A DNA stretch of 64,000 nt from Physella acuta (lineage: Eukaryota > Mollusca > Gastropoda > Physidae), in assembly GCF_028476545.1 (NCBI RefSeq), contig NW_026731683.1, positions 152,501-216,500 on the forward strand, written 5' to 3'. The notes under the pieces were generated by a model, which was not told the DNA's origin, searched no databases, and saw nothing but the letters and a program-made list of their open reading frames with translations. Position numbers and translations under genes: made by a program. This document shows positions 22,401-38,612 of the stretch, piece by piece. Position 1 is the first letter of the stretch; each line of letters begins with the position of its first letter.

Positions 22401-24576
22401 TAATTATCGTTTTCTCTTACTTTGAATTAGAAATCTGTCCTGGTGTATAAAGTTTTGTAATGACGGGGTGTTTAAAGTATTGTACTTGTTTGGTAAGTTT
22501 TGATGAATCGTTTAGATTTGGGAGTAACGGTGGAAGGCTGTTGCTGATAAGGTTTCGTAGGTATAAGGTACCGAAGTGTTAAAGTGTCGTAATTTTTATT
22601 CGGCTGTTCTGTAGTTGAAGGTCTAGTGGAATCTGATTGGTAATAGAGAAATGAGAACGCAGGTGATGAAGTATCGTAGTTCTGGAGTTCGGGAGTATTG
22701 ATTCTTTTGGTATTAAGGTATCGAATTATATTGACTGTTAAAGTGTAGTAGTAGGTCCAGTGAAATCGTTTGTAGAGCTCGGTGAAGTTAAACGAGTTGG
22801 TGTCGTAGTTCTGGAGCATCGAGTCTAGTTATGTTTAGGTATCGAAGTTTGATATGTGTTGTGAATGTAGTAGAGTAGGCCTATATCGAGTAGTCGAATT
22901 GATCGTAAGTTAGATGACTTCAATGCAGTAAGGAACACACTACAAAGAAAAGGTAGGCGATCTCTAGTTGAAAAATCTTTAGATTTTTAGGAATCTATAT
23001 TACCACTCTTAAAGTATTAATATATAATATTAAAAAGGATGGAATTTATAACTAACTGTAATTTTTTTTAAAATTATTTCTTTATATATTTAATCAATAC
23101 ATCTAACATTGTCTAAATGTGTTTGATTTTCTGAAAGTCGTCCCTTTATTTGGGGGATCCAAAATTTTTATGTCTCAATGTTTAAAGCAGTTCATTTAAT
23201 GTATGTCATCAAAATTGAATAGAAGTATGTTATAAAGCTACCATTTTTAGACTTTCAAACAAAACCTACAGTTAAGTATTCAACATGTAAAATATATTGT
23301 TTTCACAAGGTTATATAGATAATATAAAAGATTTGTTATAATTATTACGTAATGAAATTTAGAGCGTTTTATTGTGTTTTTCAAACATGTCTTAGTTACA
23401 CTTGGTTAATTTAGCTATTCTTGTGAAAGTTATTTCCCTTGAATAAAATTGTGTTATTTGGATTTTCAAATGGGAGATAATTCGTTGCTTAACTTTACAT
23501 TCATTTCAAATTCCTGCACCGTAGGTTGACCGCTTACATATAAATACAACTTTAAGTTATTATTTGCTATTGTAAAAATTATATAGAGCTTAAGTTCTAA
23601 ACAAAATAGTTTGGTATTTTTTTTAGCATTATCAAGTTGAAAAACAAATACATCACTAGCCGTTGTAGATTGCAGTACTTAATGTTAGTAGACATACAGT
23701 CTTAGTCGTAAATTAAACATCTAATTAATTGTCTTTCCATATTTTCACCCTCTCCAAAATGATTCATAAATAACAATTTTAGTTTGAAATCTATAACATT
23801 TATTACCTTTTATTTTTCCGTGAGGGTGGGGGAGCACTTAAAATTTTCTAAGGGGGGGGGGAGGTGGGCTATGAGACGTAGGAGACAAGTATGCAATGGA
23901 TAATAAATTAATATGTCATTTTTAATTAATTGTTTTCTTATACATATGTTTTAGTAATTTATGTGTGTGAAAGGGGGCGTTTTAATAAGTTTTGCCTAGG
24001 GCGCTAAAAAACCTGGCGCCGGCACTGATCATACCTTAATGTCACGTAGCTGGAGAAAGGATGTGTCTTCTTCTCTCCCGTCTTTGATGATCACGCTTCC
24101 CATATCAGTGGAGTTCTTGGTCTCTCGTATGCCTTCTCCATTTACCTATATAGTGAAGTGATCGTTGTTGTTTGAATTTTAAGTAATTTAAAAAGGTTAG
24201 GTAAATTAAGAGGGTAGCATTAAATAAAACAGCGCCTTTTGAGAATATGTAGTTTAACCAAGTTGTAGTATAGTGCAATTTTCCCATCGTTCGTATCGTT
24301 AAAAAAAAAATTATGAAAATTAAATTTATAATTATTATATAGATATATTTGACAATAAAACCTCATTCAAGCTTAAAATTTGGAATTTATAAACAAAAAC
24401 CTGGCGGAATCTCTAGTAGACCTAAATCTACTTTGATCAACTTCATGACTCAAAACAGTTTTAGAAAATACTTTAAAGACAACAACAAAAAGGTTAAGCT
24501 CACCCGAAGCACCACAGCAAACACCTAAGTATTTTTGAAAGTAAAGGTAATTGTTACTAAATACATCTGCACATAG

Positions 24577-24629
<53 letters not shown>

Positions 24630-25524
24630 TGTGACTAGGGTAGGCCTAGCCACTAGTTACAAATCTGATAACGAACGATAAGCCGAGACGCAGTATTACA
24701 GTCTGACGCAACATAGCAGGTGGCTTATTGGAGCGGACTGATAACAATCTCAAAGCCAACGCGTGCTATTTTGGGAAACGGTACGAAGAGAGTCAGAAGG
24801 CCTGTCAACTTTGATTGATAGGATGCAGATGTTATTTCACGGACTGTACGCTAGAACTGCGTAACTGGTGGTCGGAGACATCGAGTACAAGTATCGATTA
24901 CGGAGGAACACAAGTATGCAGACGAGTACGGATACAAGGCATAAATAGGAGGGGACGACTGAACTCGTTCTCTCTTACGGCTCTTACCGCTCTTCCAGCT
25001 TCATCGCTTGCTTTAGATCAGTCAGTCTGTGTGACATACTCAAGTTGGTTATATTGTGTTAAGAAGGACAATAGACATGTGGATTCAGTTATATGAAGCC
25101 TAGTGAGGACTGTTAGGGGGTCAGTTGATTCAGACTATTATTGTGAAACATTTCTGTTGATTCATTGTGTTATATTGAAGCATTTCTTGATTCATGTAAT
25201 AAAAGGATCAATAGCGAACCTGCATCTTCGAGTCTTTCTACTGTAGTCGATGTTGTGTAGCATGAGTGGTTCAACTCGTTACAATTGGCGTTGTCGGGCA
25301 GGATAGACTCGGGGAAGGTCACATTTGGCGTTGCGAACAGGAAAGATGCAACTAGCCTAGGTCACATATATATATATATATATATATATGCAATATACGC
25401 CCGGTATCAACATACTGTACACTAATACGTGTTAAAAGCTAAACTATGATGCTCTACTTACTGTTATATAGAACAGAAGAGACATGATGTCAGCGTAGCT
25501 ACAAGAACTACAGTTGATCAACAT
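19467..25524 (-). CDS. Secreted fibrinogen-related protein (single FReD)
   Basis: Likely a secreted lectin-like recognition protein; in snails, fibrinogen-related proteins are immune or adhesion factors. Coding exons, 5' to 3': 25462-25524, 24504-24524, 24035-24145, 20948-20957, 19467-20122. All have GT-AG borders and compatible phases. From the first in-frame Met the product is 286 aa; from the second, MSLLFYIT at 25485, it is 273 aa. Exons 1 and 2 together make a hydrophobic signal-peptide-like stretch (LLFYITVFAVVL). Exon 3 gives a polar linker without a clear Ig fold. The last exon holds a complete fibrinogen C-terminal domain (about 66-270 in the 273-aa form): CDTQTDGGGWTVIQRR, a DKDND calcium site at about 209-213, and the CAQIFHGAWWYCACHHVNLN segment with paired cysteines. 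No immunoglobulin domain was found, so this is not a classic FREP. The small exons rest on phase agreement only and need transcript support. Confidence 0.85.
20160..20375. repeat. Minisatellite of about 65-70 bp in fibrinogen gene intron
   Basis: Three to four degenerate units sharing GTCAGAAAAATGTAACAATATGTA and TTAAATACACGTTATGT, close to the acceptor of the last exon. Confidence 0.8.
21020..21350. mobile_element. Non-autonomous repeat with 5' hairpin, copy B
   Basis: Second copy of the element at 9480-9860. It shares CGAGCCGGCCCGCGG, CATACGCCGCTATTTAGTTG, poly-C runs and the end GAGAATTATATATATAGAT. It lies in an intron of the fibrinogen-related gene. Confidence 0.75.
21822..21895 (-). 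mobile_element. tRNA-derived SINE head
   Basis: On the minus strand the sequence carries an A-box-like TGGCGTAGCGGTAGAG and a B-box-like GAGTTCGAATCCG at tRNA spacing, followed by GTGTCTGATGGGTGCC. It lacks an intact acceptor stem, so it is a SINE promoter region rather than a tRNA gene. The downstream end of the element was not defined. Confidence 0.6.
22041..24027. mobile_element. hAT-like non-autonomous element of about 2 kb
   Basis: The ends are inverted: CATGGCCGGCGCTACC at the left, and the complement of the right end reads CAGTGCCGGCGCCAGG. Both ends continue into an AGGGCGC/GCGCCCT motif. Flanks TTCATACC (22033-22040) and ATCATACC (24028-24035) agree at 7 of 8 positions, a hAT-size target duplication. 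No transposase domain was found. An internal minus-strand frame at 22472-22819 has a Tyr/Asp/Thr-rich periodic composition and resembles no known protein. The right flank falls on the splice donor of exon 3 of the fibrinogen-related gene. Confidence 0.75.
24579..24629. repeat. (AT)n microsatellite
   Basis: Dinucleotide tract directly left of the LTR-like sequence. A shorter (AT)n tract lies at about 25367-25389 on its other side. Confidence 0.95.
24630..25283 (+). mobile_element. LTR-like sequence, probably Ty3/gypsy kin, fossil
   Basis: About 654 bp beginning TGTGAC and ending GTTACA (TG...CA ends), with a TATA-like ATAAATAG and an AATAAA-type signal inside. Directly right of it, TGGCGTTGTCGGGCAGGATA resembles the primer-binding and leader segment of gypsy-type elements. 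That short leader is followed by an (AT)n tract, and no internal coding region is present. It is a solo or truncated LTR remnant in the first intron of the fibrinogen-related gene. Age is unknown because no partner LTR is in view. Confidence 0.5.
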
Positions 25525-25798
25525 TTCTTGTCCCTCTTTAAATACTTTTTTTATTGCGCAACATGCCACCTCCACCGTCGTAACTCATTTTAACACCACG
25601 GATACATTATGTAGATGATGTTTTAGGACTTGTGAGGAAAGGGGCTAAAGGCTCGAAAAAAAAAGATTTAATTTAGCCAAGAGAAGAAAAAAGCTATTTT
25701 CCTATTGTAACACTCACCAAAAGATCTACAACGTCTGTATTTATTTATAACTATTTTAAATGAATACATTCTAAGAAGTCTGAAAATATGCTTTAATA

Positions 25799-26014
25799 CA
25801 GGGGTCTCCAAACTATGGCCCGCGGGCCGGATGCGGCCCGCGAAGTCCTCTCATCCGGCCCGCGGAGATCTTTTTGTCCAATGAAAAAACGTTTGTTGGT
25901 GATGGCTGAGGAACTTTGCCCAGAAAAATCACGACATGCCTGGAAGAAACTGGCCCTCGAACTGAAATTTGATAGTTAATGCGGCCCTCGGACTGAAAAG
26001 TTTGGAGACCCCTG
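25799..26014. mobile_element. hAT MITE with CAGGGGTCTCCAAAC ends
   Basis: 216 bp, starting CAGGGGTCTCCAAACT and ending AGTTTGGAGACCCCTG, essentially perfect inverted repeats. Flanks CTTTAATA (25791-25798) and CTTTAATC (26015-26022) match at 7 of 8 positions. Internal GGCCCGCGG and GCGGCCC motifs are typical of this widespread hAT-derived group. No coding capacity. Confidence 0.9.
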
Positions 26015-26086
26015 CTTTAATCGAATCTGTCAGTTAGAAGTGCCCGAAATTTCGCTTGCGCGTTTCGATCTATGACGACAGACAGA

Positions 26087-26274
26087 CAGAGTTTCTTCCA
26101 GGCATCTCTTTTTTACCGCCCCCCTCCCCCCCGAACGAAATGAAATTTATATAATTTATATAGAAAATATATACTTTTAACAGTGTCCGCCCCCCCTCCC
26201 CGAAGAAAGTCTACCCCCCCCCCCCCGAAAATTTCAAGTGCCCCCCCGGAGAAAAAAGTCTGGAAGAAACACTG
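26087..26274. mobile_element. hAT MITE, CAGTGTTTCTTCCAG family, copy 1
   Basis: 188 bp, with ends CAGAGTTTCTTCCAGGC and GTCTGGAAGAAACACTG. The 8-bp duplication CAGACAGA is perfect on both sides (26079-26086 and 26275-26282). Inside are poly-C runs and the shared block AAATATATACTTTTAACAGT. Related copies are at 44666, 46779 and 55494. Confidence 0.88.
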
Positions 26275-26923
26275 CAGACAGACTGTCGACAGACTGACGA
26301 CAGACAGAGGAAGCGTTAAAAAAGATTGTAAAAAGCATGAGTTAAAAATAAAAAATAAACAATTTGAAATGACATATATTTTATTAAAATTTATTGAGAA
26401 TGCAAGCGGTTTCAGTGATTACTTTAGTATACATATAATGGTTTTGTGTACATTCTTTTCGTATCACTAAAGCCTGCTCAGTGTTATACCAAAAAGCTTT
26501 TGTTGTTTGTTCGTAGCATTGATTTATTGTGGGTGTAACTCAGGATTAAAAAACAACACAATTTATCAATACAAACGCTTCATTTGTGTTTACACTTTAG
26601 AAAAACAATCGATCACGATGAAAGTTGAATTAAATAATTACACTATAAATCGTGTTAAAGTTGGCTAACAAGACAGGTGATCATTGTTTTCATTACACCC
26701 GCGACAATAAATCTCATTAAAAGTGGCTGACAAGAAAGCTAATCAATTGTTTCATTAAAGTTGCGACCATTAGTCTTTTGAAAAGTGTCTAATAAGAAAT
26801 AAAATTAGTGTTTTCAGTTGTGGCTATAATAAATCTTGCGAAAGGTGGCTAATAGGAAAGCAATTCAGTGTTGTCATTAAAGTTTCGTAACTTTATATTT
26901 GTGGTTTACGTAATCATGATATA

Positions 26924-27456
26924 CAGTGGCGTCGCTAGGTCGGGTGTCACTCAATGCGGCACCTCATGGTGTCACCCCACCCCCAAAATGTTTATGATAT
27001 ATACATATAATTGAATATAGGTCTACATAGGCTTATAAAATAGTTAAAATTGAATTGGTATCACCACTCCCATTTTGACTAATGTCGTTAATTTGTGCGC
27101 GCATTATATTAATCCACAAAACTAATTCATGTGGAAAAAGCATCATTTTAATCATAAATTACTTGATTTTTTTGTGTCACCCCCTCCCCGGTTGTTAATT
27201 GATATCAGTTATTTAAAATAATCAACAAAACCTTTTTTCCTCGGTGAATTTTGTAGTAGGTGTTACACTCTCCCCCAACCCCCTCCCCTCCCCCACCCTC
27301 GGGAGATAGTTTTAAAGTGTGTAAATATAATAGTAAAGAGGTTTATCTATAGTCGATTATTAATATAGATGGATTAACTCCAATTAAACATTTATTGAAC
27401 AGGCAAAAAGCATATTACTTCTATATATTTTGCAACTTTTCGACATGGTGTCACCT

Positions 27457-27460
<4 letters not shown>
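26924..27460. mobile_element. hAT-type MITE, CAGTGGCGTMGC family, copy 2 (right end lost)
   Basis: Begins CAGTGGCGTCGCTAGGTCGG and carries GGTGTCAC, TGCGGCACCTCATGGTGTCA and ATATTTTGCAACTTTTCGAC as in copy 1. It breaks off at GGTGTCACCTCCC where an (AT)n tract starts, so the right terminal repeat is missing. Confidence 0.75.

Positions 27461-27540
<80 letters not shown>
27460..27540. repeat. (AT)n microsatellite
   Basis: Dinucleotide tract with one interruption (TGTA), replacing the right end of the MITE at 26924. Confidence 0.97.
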
Positions 27541-30500
27541 ATATTTAATATTTGTATTATATAATATAATATTTCTATACAATTATTAATAAGTAAGCAA
27601 AAGTCCATCGTTGATTTTACTGTTTTAATTTTAAAAAATTGATCAAATTTGTCGACACATTCTGATTCTAAACTTTATTTGCAATGTTTAGTAACAGACT
27701 TTACTGAAAAGATAAAAATCACTAGATACACGAGATACACTATTAACACGGCAGACACACAATACATTGTTTGAGAAAACAATGTTTATCATGGACCGGG
27801 CCGGGGTAGGACTAATCCTTAGCACAAGCCCACAAGTAGTGAGGGTGGGGGTAGGAAAAAAATATCATTTTTGTGGACATCATTTTCCAACTCAAGGCTA
27901 TGATACAAATTCAAGTTGAAGGTCACTTCAAAAGGACATGATTTAAACGGTTTAATCCATGAGATCGTTTTGATTTGGGAAAAAATACATGTTTGAGTAA
28001 AACAATTTAGTCTAATGCCAATCAAGAAATATTGCCATTAAAAAAGTATCTATTTAAGCTATTTGATTGACCAAGTACTAAAAAAACCTTGAAAATAAAT
28101 ACACACAGATGGTGTTAAAAAAACTTTTAAAACATTTTTCTTTAGGTACAATGTAGCGTAAACAAATTACGTTAAACAGCATCAACAGCACTGCAAATTT
28201 ATTTAAATTTATCTCCAAAGTTTTAATATAGTTGTTTCCCTTTAATAATGAGAGATAATCAATAAATAACAAAATCATATATATTCTCTTTTTAGTAGAT
28301 TGCTAGTTTGATTGATATTGTAGAAAAAAATATCACTAACCATTATAATAATAAAAGTTAATAAACACTGCTCGATGGCTATAACGATTTTTTAAAATGC
28401 CGTTTAAAATTATAAGTAACTGCCATAAATCGAATTTGCGTAAACTCAGCTTCTATTTGGTTAGACTATGTAGCTGTAAACTACAACAAATTAAAATAAG
28501 TGTGGCAAAAAATATTTGCAAACTATCAAAATATTGAAATGCAGAATTTATGAAAACATCGTGGCTTAATGCAACCCACAAATATGGAGTTTAATATTTT
28601 AAAATGCTTAGCTACTAAAATTCTACTCCTAAAAATATTTACAAAAAAAATTAATGATTAATTGAACTTCAAAATCGGAAAATGTTTAATTTTTAAAAGG
28701 AACGTGCAGGCAGATTTATTTGGAAAATCTGTAAAAAAAAATATATAGCGGTGTGAATTGTTAGATTTTAAAAAATACATTGAGATAATAACATAAGTTC
28801 AAACAGGTAAATAGGCAAATGTTAATTATTTTAGAAAGAAACAATAAAGTGGTCCAAACGAGTAATATAATTGTCACAAAATATCAACGTCTTATGGTAG
28901 AAAATATAAAATTGCTAGAAATATAAATGTTCGATCGGTGTGCCTTTTTTAGATGTAATAAAAGTTACACAGCCAATCGAATTAAAAATAAAATCACCAA
29001 ACTAGGTAGAATCACAATGAGGTAAGCGTAAAAGTAAAGCATTATGTAAAATAATTAGATATCAATATGTGTGATTTAAAATCATATGTTTATAATAATA
29101 ACGAAAAATAATCTATCTGAGACAAGAATTTTTTTTAGAAAAAATAGTTAAATGACAATGCATAAAAAGGTGTCACCATCATTTAAATAATAAATTAATA
29201 CTGCCATATTAAAATGGTCAAAAACTATAAGAGCTAAAAGTAATATGAATTAAAAATTAAATCTAAAATTGTAGTTACATTAATTATTTACCCGACCATA
29301 TTAAAATGGTCCAAAAAATAAGAGCTTAAAGTAATGTGAATTAAGATTAAATCTAAAAAATATAGTTAAATATTTACCCGCTTATGTCTATGAGCAAAAC
29401 TAAACAGAAACAAAATCCTATGGAAATAAAAAATCACACGGAAATGTAAACGTTAAAAAATGGAGGGATATAAAATGGATAGAAAGAACTCTTAATTTAT
29501 AAACTGTGCAGGATCAAGTAGAAGATTTATTAAGTGTTTATATTTCTGAACTTAGTGAATGAAACTGAAAAATACACTCAGTGCGACGTCATTTATGTAT
29601 GACTCCGTTTCTCAACAGAAAATTATTACCATAATGAGCAATCAGAAAAAGATGATAAAAATTTAAATAAATTTAAAAGTGTTGCTCGTAGCAACAAACT
29701 ACGAAATTCAGCATGAGCTATTTCTGTAGCAACATCAAGAGCTTTGGATACAAATATGAAATTTATTAAAAGCAAAAAAAAACCAGAGCATTTTCTTTTT
29801 TAATTTTTGAGAAGTAGTGTATATGCACTCAATTATTGTAAAATCATTAGAAAAAAGTGTGCCTATTATTGACTATTAGCGCTCTTGTTACAAATAGTAG
29901 CCTACACACATACATAATTTTCCAGGAGTTATGGGACTTTATCATTGAAGACTGAAAGTTCTAATATTTGCAGAGGAAAGTACATCTATGCGGCCAAACT
30001 TTAAAATGGTCTATTAATCGAATCTTTTTCACACTTTAACATATTTACATTTGATATACAACATGTAATCTACATAAACGCAAAACAGAATTTTTTTTAC
30101 AATAAACAATGCCAATCAAAGGTAAAAATATACCTTAAAGAATCATAACTTTAAAAAATAGTTAAAAAGGATATGCTACAAAACAAATATTTTCACTCTT
30201 TACATGTTCGTAAAGCTATCACACAACTGCAAAGTTAATATATTTAAAAACAAATGAACCAAAAGAGCAAGAATCAATATCAGTTATTTTAAATAAGATA
30301 TTTGTAACAGAAAGTTAAAAAATACCACAGCGGAAACTGTAATTGTTGTTATAAAAAGGAATAAAATGATAACGTGGAGAAAATTATGGTGCAATGGTCA
30401 AATCGTATATCCAGACCATTATCTAAAAATTGTCAAAATAATATACTGAGTTAATAATAAGCTAAACATGATTCCTAGGAGGTAGAGATCCAGACGCTTA

Positions 30501-30699
30501 AAAATGTAGGCCTACCCTTAAATTCCGAGTTTAAAATATCAAACCAAATTACAATAAATATATGTCACTTAAATAAAATGATGTAAAACGTGAATATTAA
30601 AAGTATCAAGCTATAAATTGTGTGCTATGAACTCTGTCTTCGGGTTAATTAAAATTTTATTTTATATTGATATGTTTTAAGATACTGCACGCTGTAACT
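27541..30699 (-). other. 3' flank or long 3' UTR of ceramide synthase copy 1
   Basis: No exon was recognised. The stretch lies downstream of the copy 1 stop codon on the minus strand. Several blocks recur in the 3' flank of copy 3: 28550-28575 (ATGCAGAATTTATGAAAACA) matches 62036-62056; 29620-29740 matches about 61850-61975; 30090-30140 (TTACAATAAACAAT) matches 62330-62390; 30595-30630 (ATTAAAAGTATCAAGCTATA) matches 63430-63460. This suggests duplicated, perhaps transcribed, 3' sequence. Confidence 0.5.
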
Positions 30700-31126
30700 T
30701 TCCCCTCAATCTTAAGTATTGATCGACAATGTAAAAATATTTGTTAGGTTCTAGGATTTGTTTAAATATTGCTCTAATTTCTGTGTCGACTTTGTAAAAT
30801 TATTAGTGAGGTTCTAGGATTTGTTTGAGTGTTGCTCTACTTTCTGTGTCAATATGTACACATATTAGGGAGGTTCTAGGATTTGTTTGAAGGTTGCGTT
30901 ACTTCATGTATCGACAATGTTCAGATATTAGCGAGGTTCTAGGATTTGTTTAAATATTGCTCTACTTTCTGTGTCGACATTGTAAAAATATTAGTGAGGT
31001 TCTAGGATTTGTTTTAATGTTGCTCTACTTTCTGTGTCAATATGTACACATATTAGCGAGGTTCTAGGATTTGTTTGAATGTTGCGTTACTTTCTGTGTC
31101 GACAGTCAACAAATATTATAGAGGTT

Positions 31127-36422
<5,296 letters not shown>

Positions 36423-38612
36423 TTTGTAACTGAATGCACAGAGGGTTGGACGGGTGCGGCCCGTATGGCCGAAACGGAAGTTCTGAAATTTTTACAATAG
36501 CCCGTTCTGTCGAAATTCAGTTGTATTATATCAAATAAAATGTTTGTATATTTTATTATTGTTAGTATATATATATATAACAAGCAAAAGGTTTTTTTTC
36601 ATTTGATTTTATTAATGAAATTTTTCTGAAAAAATTAAAAAAAAGCCATTAACAGATATTTTTTATTACACTACCGCAGGGGTACCGGGTGTGACCCGTG
36701 CTTCGATTTAATCATTGAATGTAGTGCCTCGCCGAATCAATAGTGTAGGGTGTTCTTTAAAATGAATTTATGCGCCTCAGTGCTCATAAGGGCGCCGGAG
36801 GCCGCCCAATGTACAGATGAAATTTACGATATATTAATATCTAAATTTAGACGATTGATTACAAATTTTAAACATTAATAGTATTATAAACTGAAGAAAC
36901 TTAAAATGAATAACAAAACTAAAATACTATTAGGTCTTACCTGTTTATTCATATCCGCAAAACATAACTTGATATACATTAATCAAAAGAAACGCAAACA
37001 CTAAAATTAGAGGTCATGTATAGTACAGCATGATTTCTAAACGAATTGTCGTTTTCACTATGTAAGTGATAGAGGTAGCTTTGCCTCCTATTCCAATGTA
37101 GGATAACATTGTAGATGAATAATATGTAATATACAAATTTTTCTTCGAATATTTCTTTATATACAATACTTTTAAAATAAACACATTTGATCTTAAAATG
37201 ATCTACATAGATAGGTCAATTTCTTGAAAACAAGTTCAATGCTTAAATGCTTTTGAAGTTTTAACAAAATCCAGGAAATAACAAGCACGAAATAAATAAT
37301 AAAACAATTGTATAGCAACTGTGAGTAAACGTTAAAAAACAAAGAATAAGTAATTAAGTTTCTCTGGTCGTAGACTTTCACTTGTACAACTATTGTTACA
37401 TGAAATTTACAGTTTTAGAAGTGATTTTATCATAAAACACTATTTATTAAATGATCTAATAGTATTCTACAAATGCCAAACATTTTCCGATTTTAACACC
37501 CTTTTAACCGACATAATAAAAAAAAATCAATACCCGGCCACAAAAATAATGTCAACACTTTAGCCTACCAAAAAGCCCCCCACCCCCACCCCCAGTCCCC
37601 ATCATTCCTAATTTTTTTCAGTTAAAAAAAAACATCAATTTATTTATAATAATTATGTGTGTTCTTTCTTTTTGGGCAAATCACGTTTGTTGCCTAGTGT
37701 TGCTGAAAATTACACAAAAAAGGTAACTTTAAATTTTGATCGATCAGGTTCCAGATAAGTTACATGCATAAATTATAATCATAATTAACAAAAAAAAAAC
37801 TTTAAATAATACGAAATAATTATTTATTGCATCAACACACCCAGCATATAACATTCGTAATGAATTAAACAAAATATATTCTAGAATTGAGAAACATTAT
37901 TTAATACCGTGAAGTGCAGAGCATTTAAAACACAATATAAAACATATAAAATTGTATATCAAAACATGCCTGTTATTAATGTTATCAATATATACAAAGT
38001 GACCAAAATGATAGAAATAAACAGGGGCATAGGAATATATAACATGCATGTTAATATGTTGTTTTTTTTTTAACTGGAAAGTACTAGCTGTATCCATTTT
38101 TTTAAATTATTGTTCAGTTTTAAAATACATAAATAAAACATCTAATTCAAATAAAGTGACACGAACTTGTCTTATAAAGAACCATTATAAATAACCTTAC
38201 AGCTAAAATAGTATAGCTTGTTAATAGAATCACTTTCTTAAGTATTCAAAATAGAACAAAAGAAATGAAAATGCACAACCAAAACTTAGTTTTATAGCGA
38301 AAATATTTAAAACGCAAGTGATATAATAGAGAAACGATTGTGGCAGAGGCGTATCGACGGGGGGACGGGAATATGTCCCCGGGAGCCAAAATAAGCTCAT
38401 TTTAGCTGCTATTTTGAATTATAAATATAAAAAATATATGGGTGGGGGCGCCAAATTGAAAGTTTTTCCCCGGGCGCCGGGAGGGGTCGCTAAGCCTATG
38501 GATTGTTTAAATGTGTAAACATAAATAAATGTCTTTCCTTTTACTATAGCTGTTCATTTAATATTTATAGACTGGACAGCATGTAAAAGAGGTTTGTGTG
38601 TTGCTTGGGCTG
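36423..38612. other. Intergenic between ceramide synthase copies 1 and 2
   Basis: Holds the 5' flank of copy 1 and the 3' flank of copy 2 (both minus strand), and a MITE at 38344-38500. No further gene was recognised. Confidence 0.5.
38344..38500. mobile_element. Short hAT-type MITE, CAGAGGCGTA ends
   Basis: 157 bp from CAGAGGCGTATCGACGG to GGTCGCTAAGCCTATG, imperfect inverted repeats related to the CAGTGGCGTMGC type. Flanks GATTGTGG and GATTGTTT agree at 6 of 8 positions. Internal GGGCGCC and CCCGGGCGCC. Confidence 0.65.

Noticed and set aside
22472-22819. Minus-strand 115-codon frame with recurring Tyr-Asp-Thr
   Set aside because: It lies inside a non-autonomous hAT-like element, is low in complexity and matches no known family.
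24035-24145. Immunoglobulin domain upstream of the fibrinogen domain (classic FREP)
   Set aside because: The 37-residue exon (ends SFLQLRDIK) has no cysteine pair or tryptophan core of an Ig fold, and no other exon between 25462 and 20122 supplies one.
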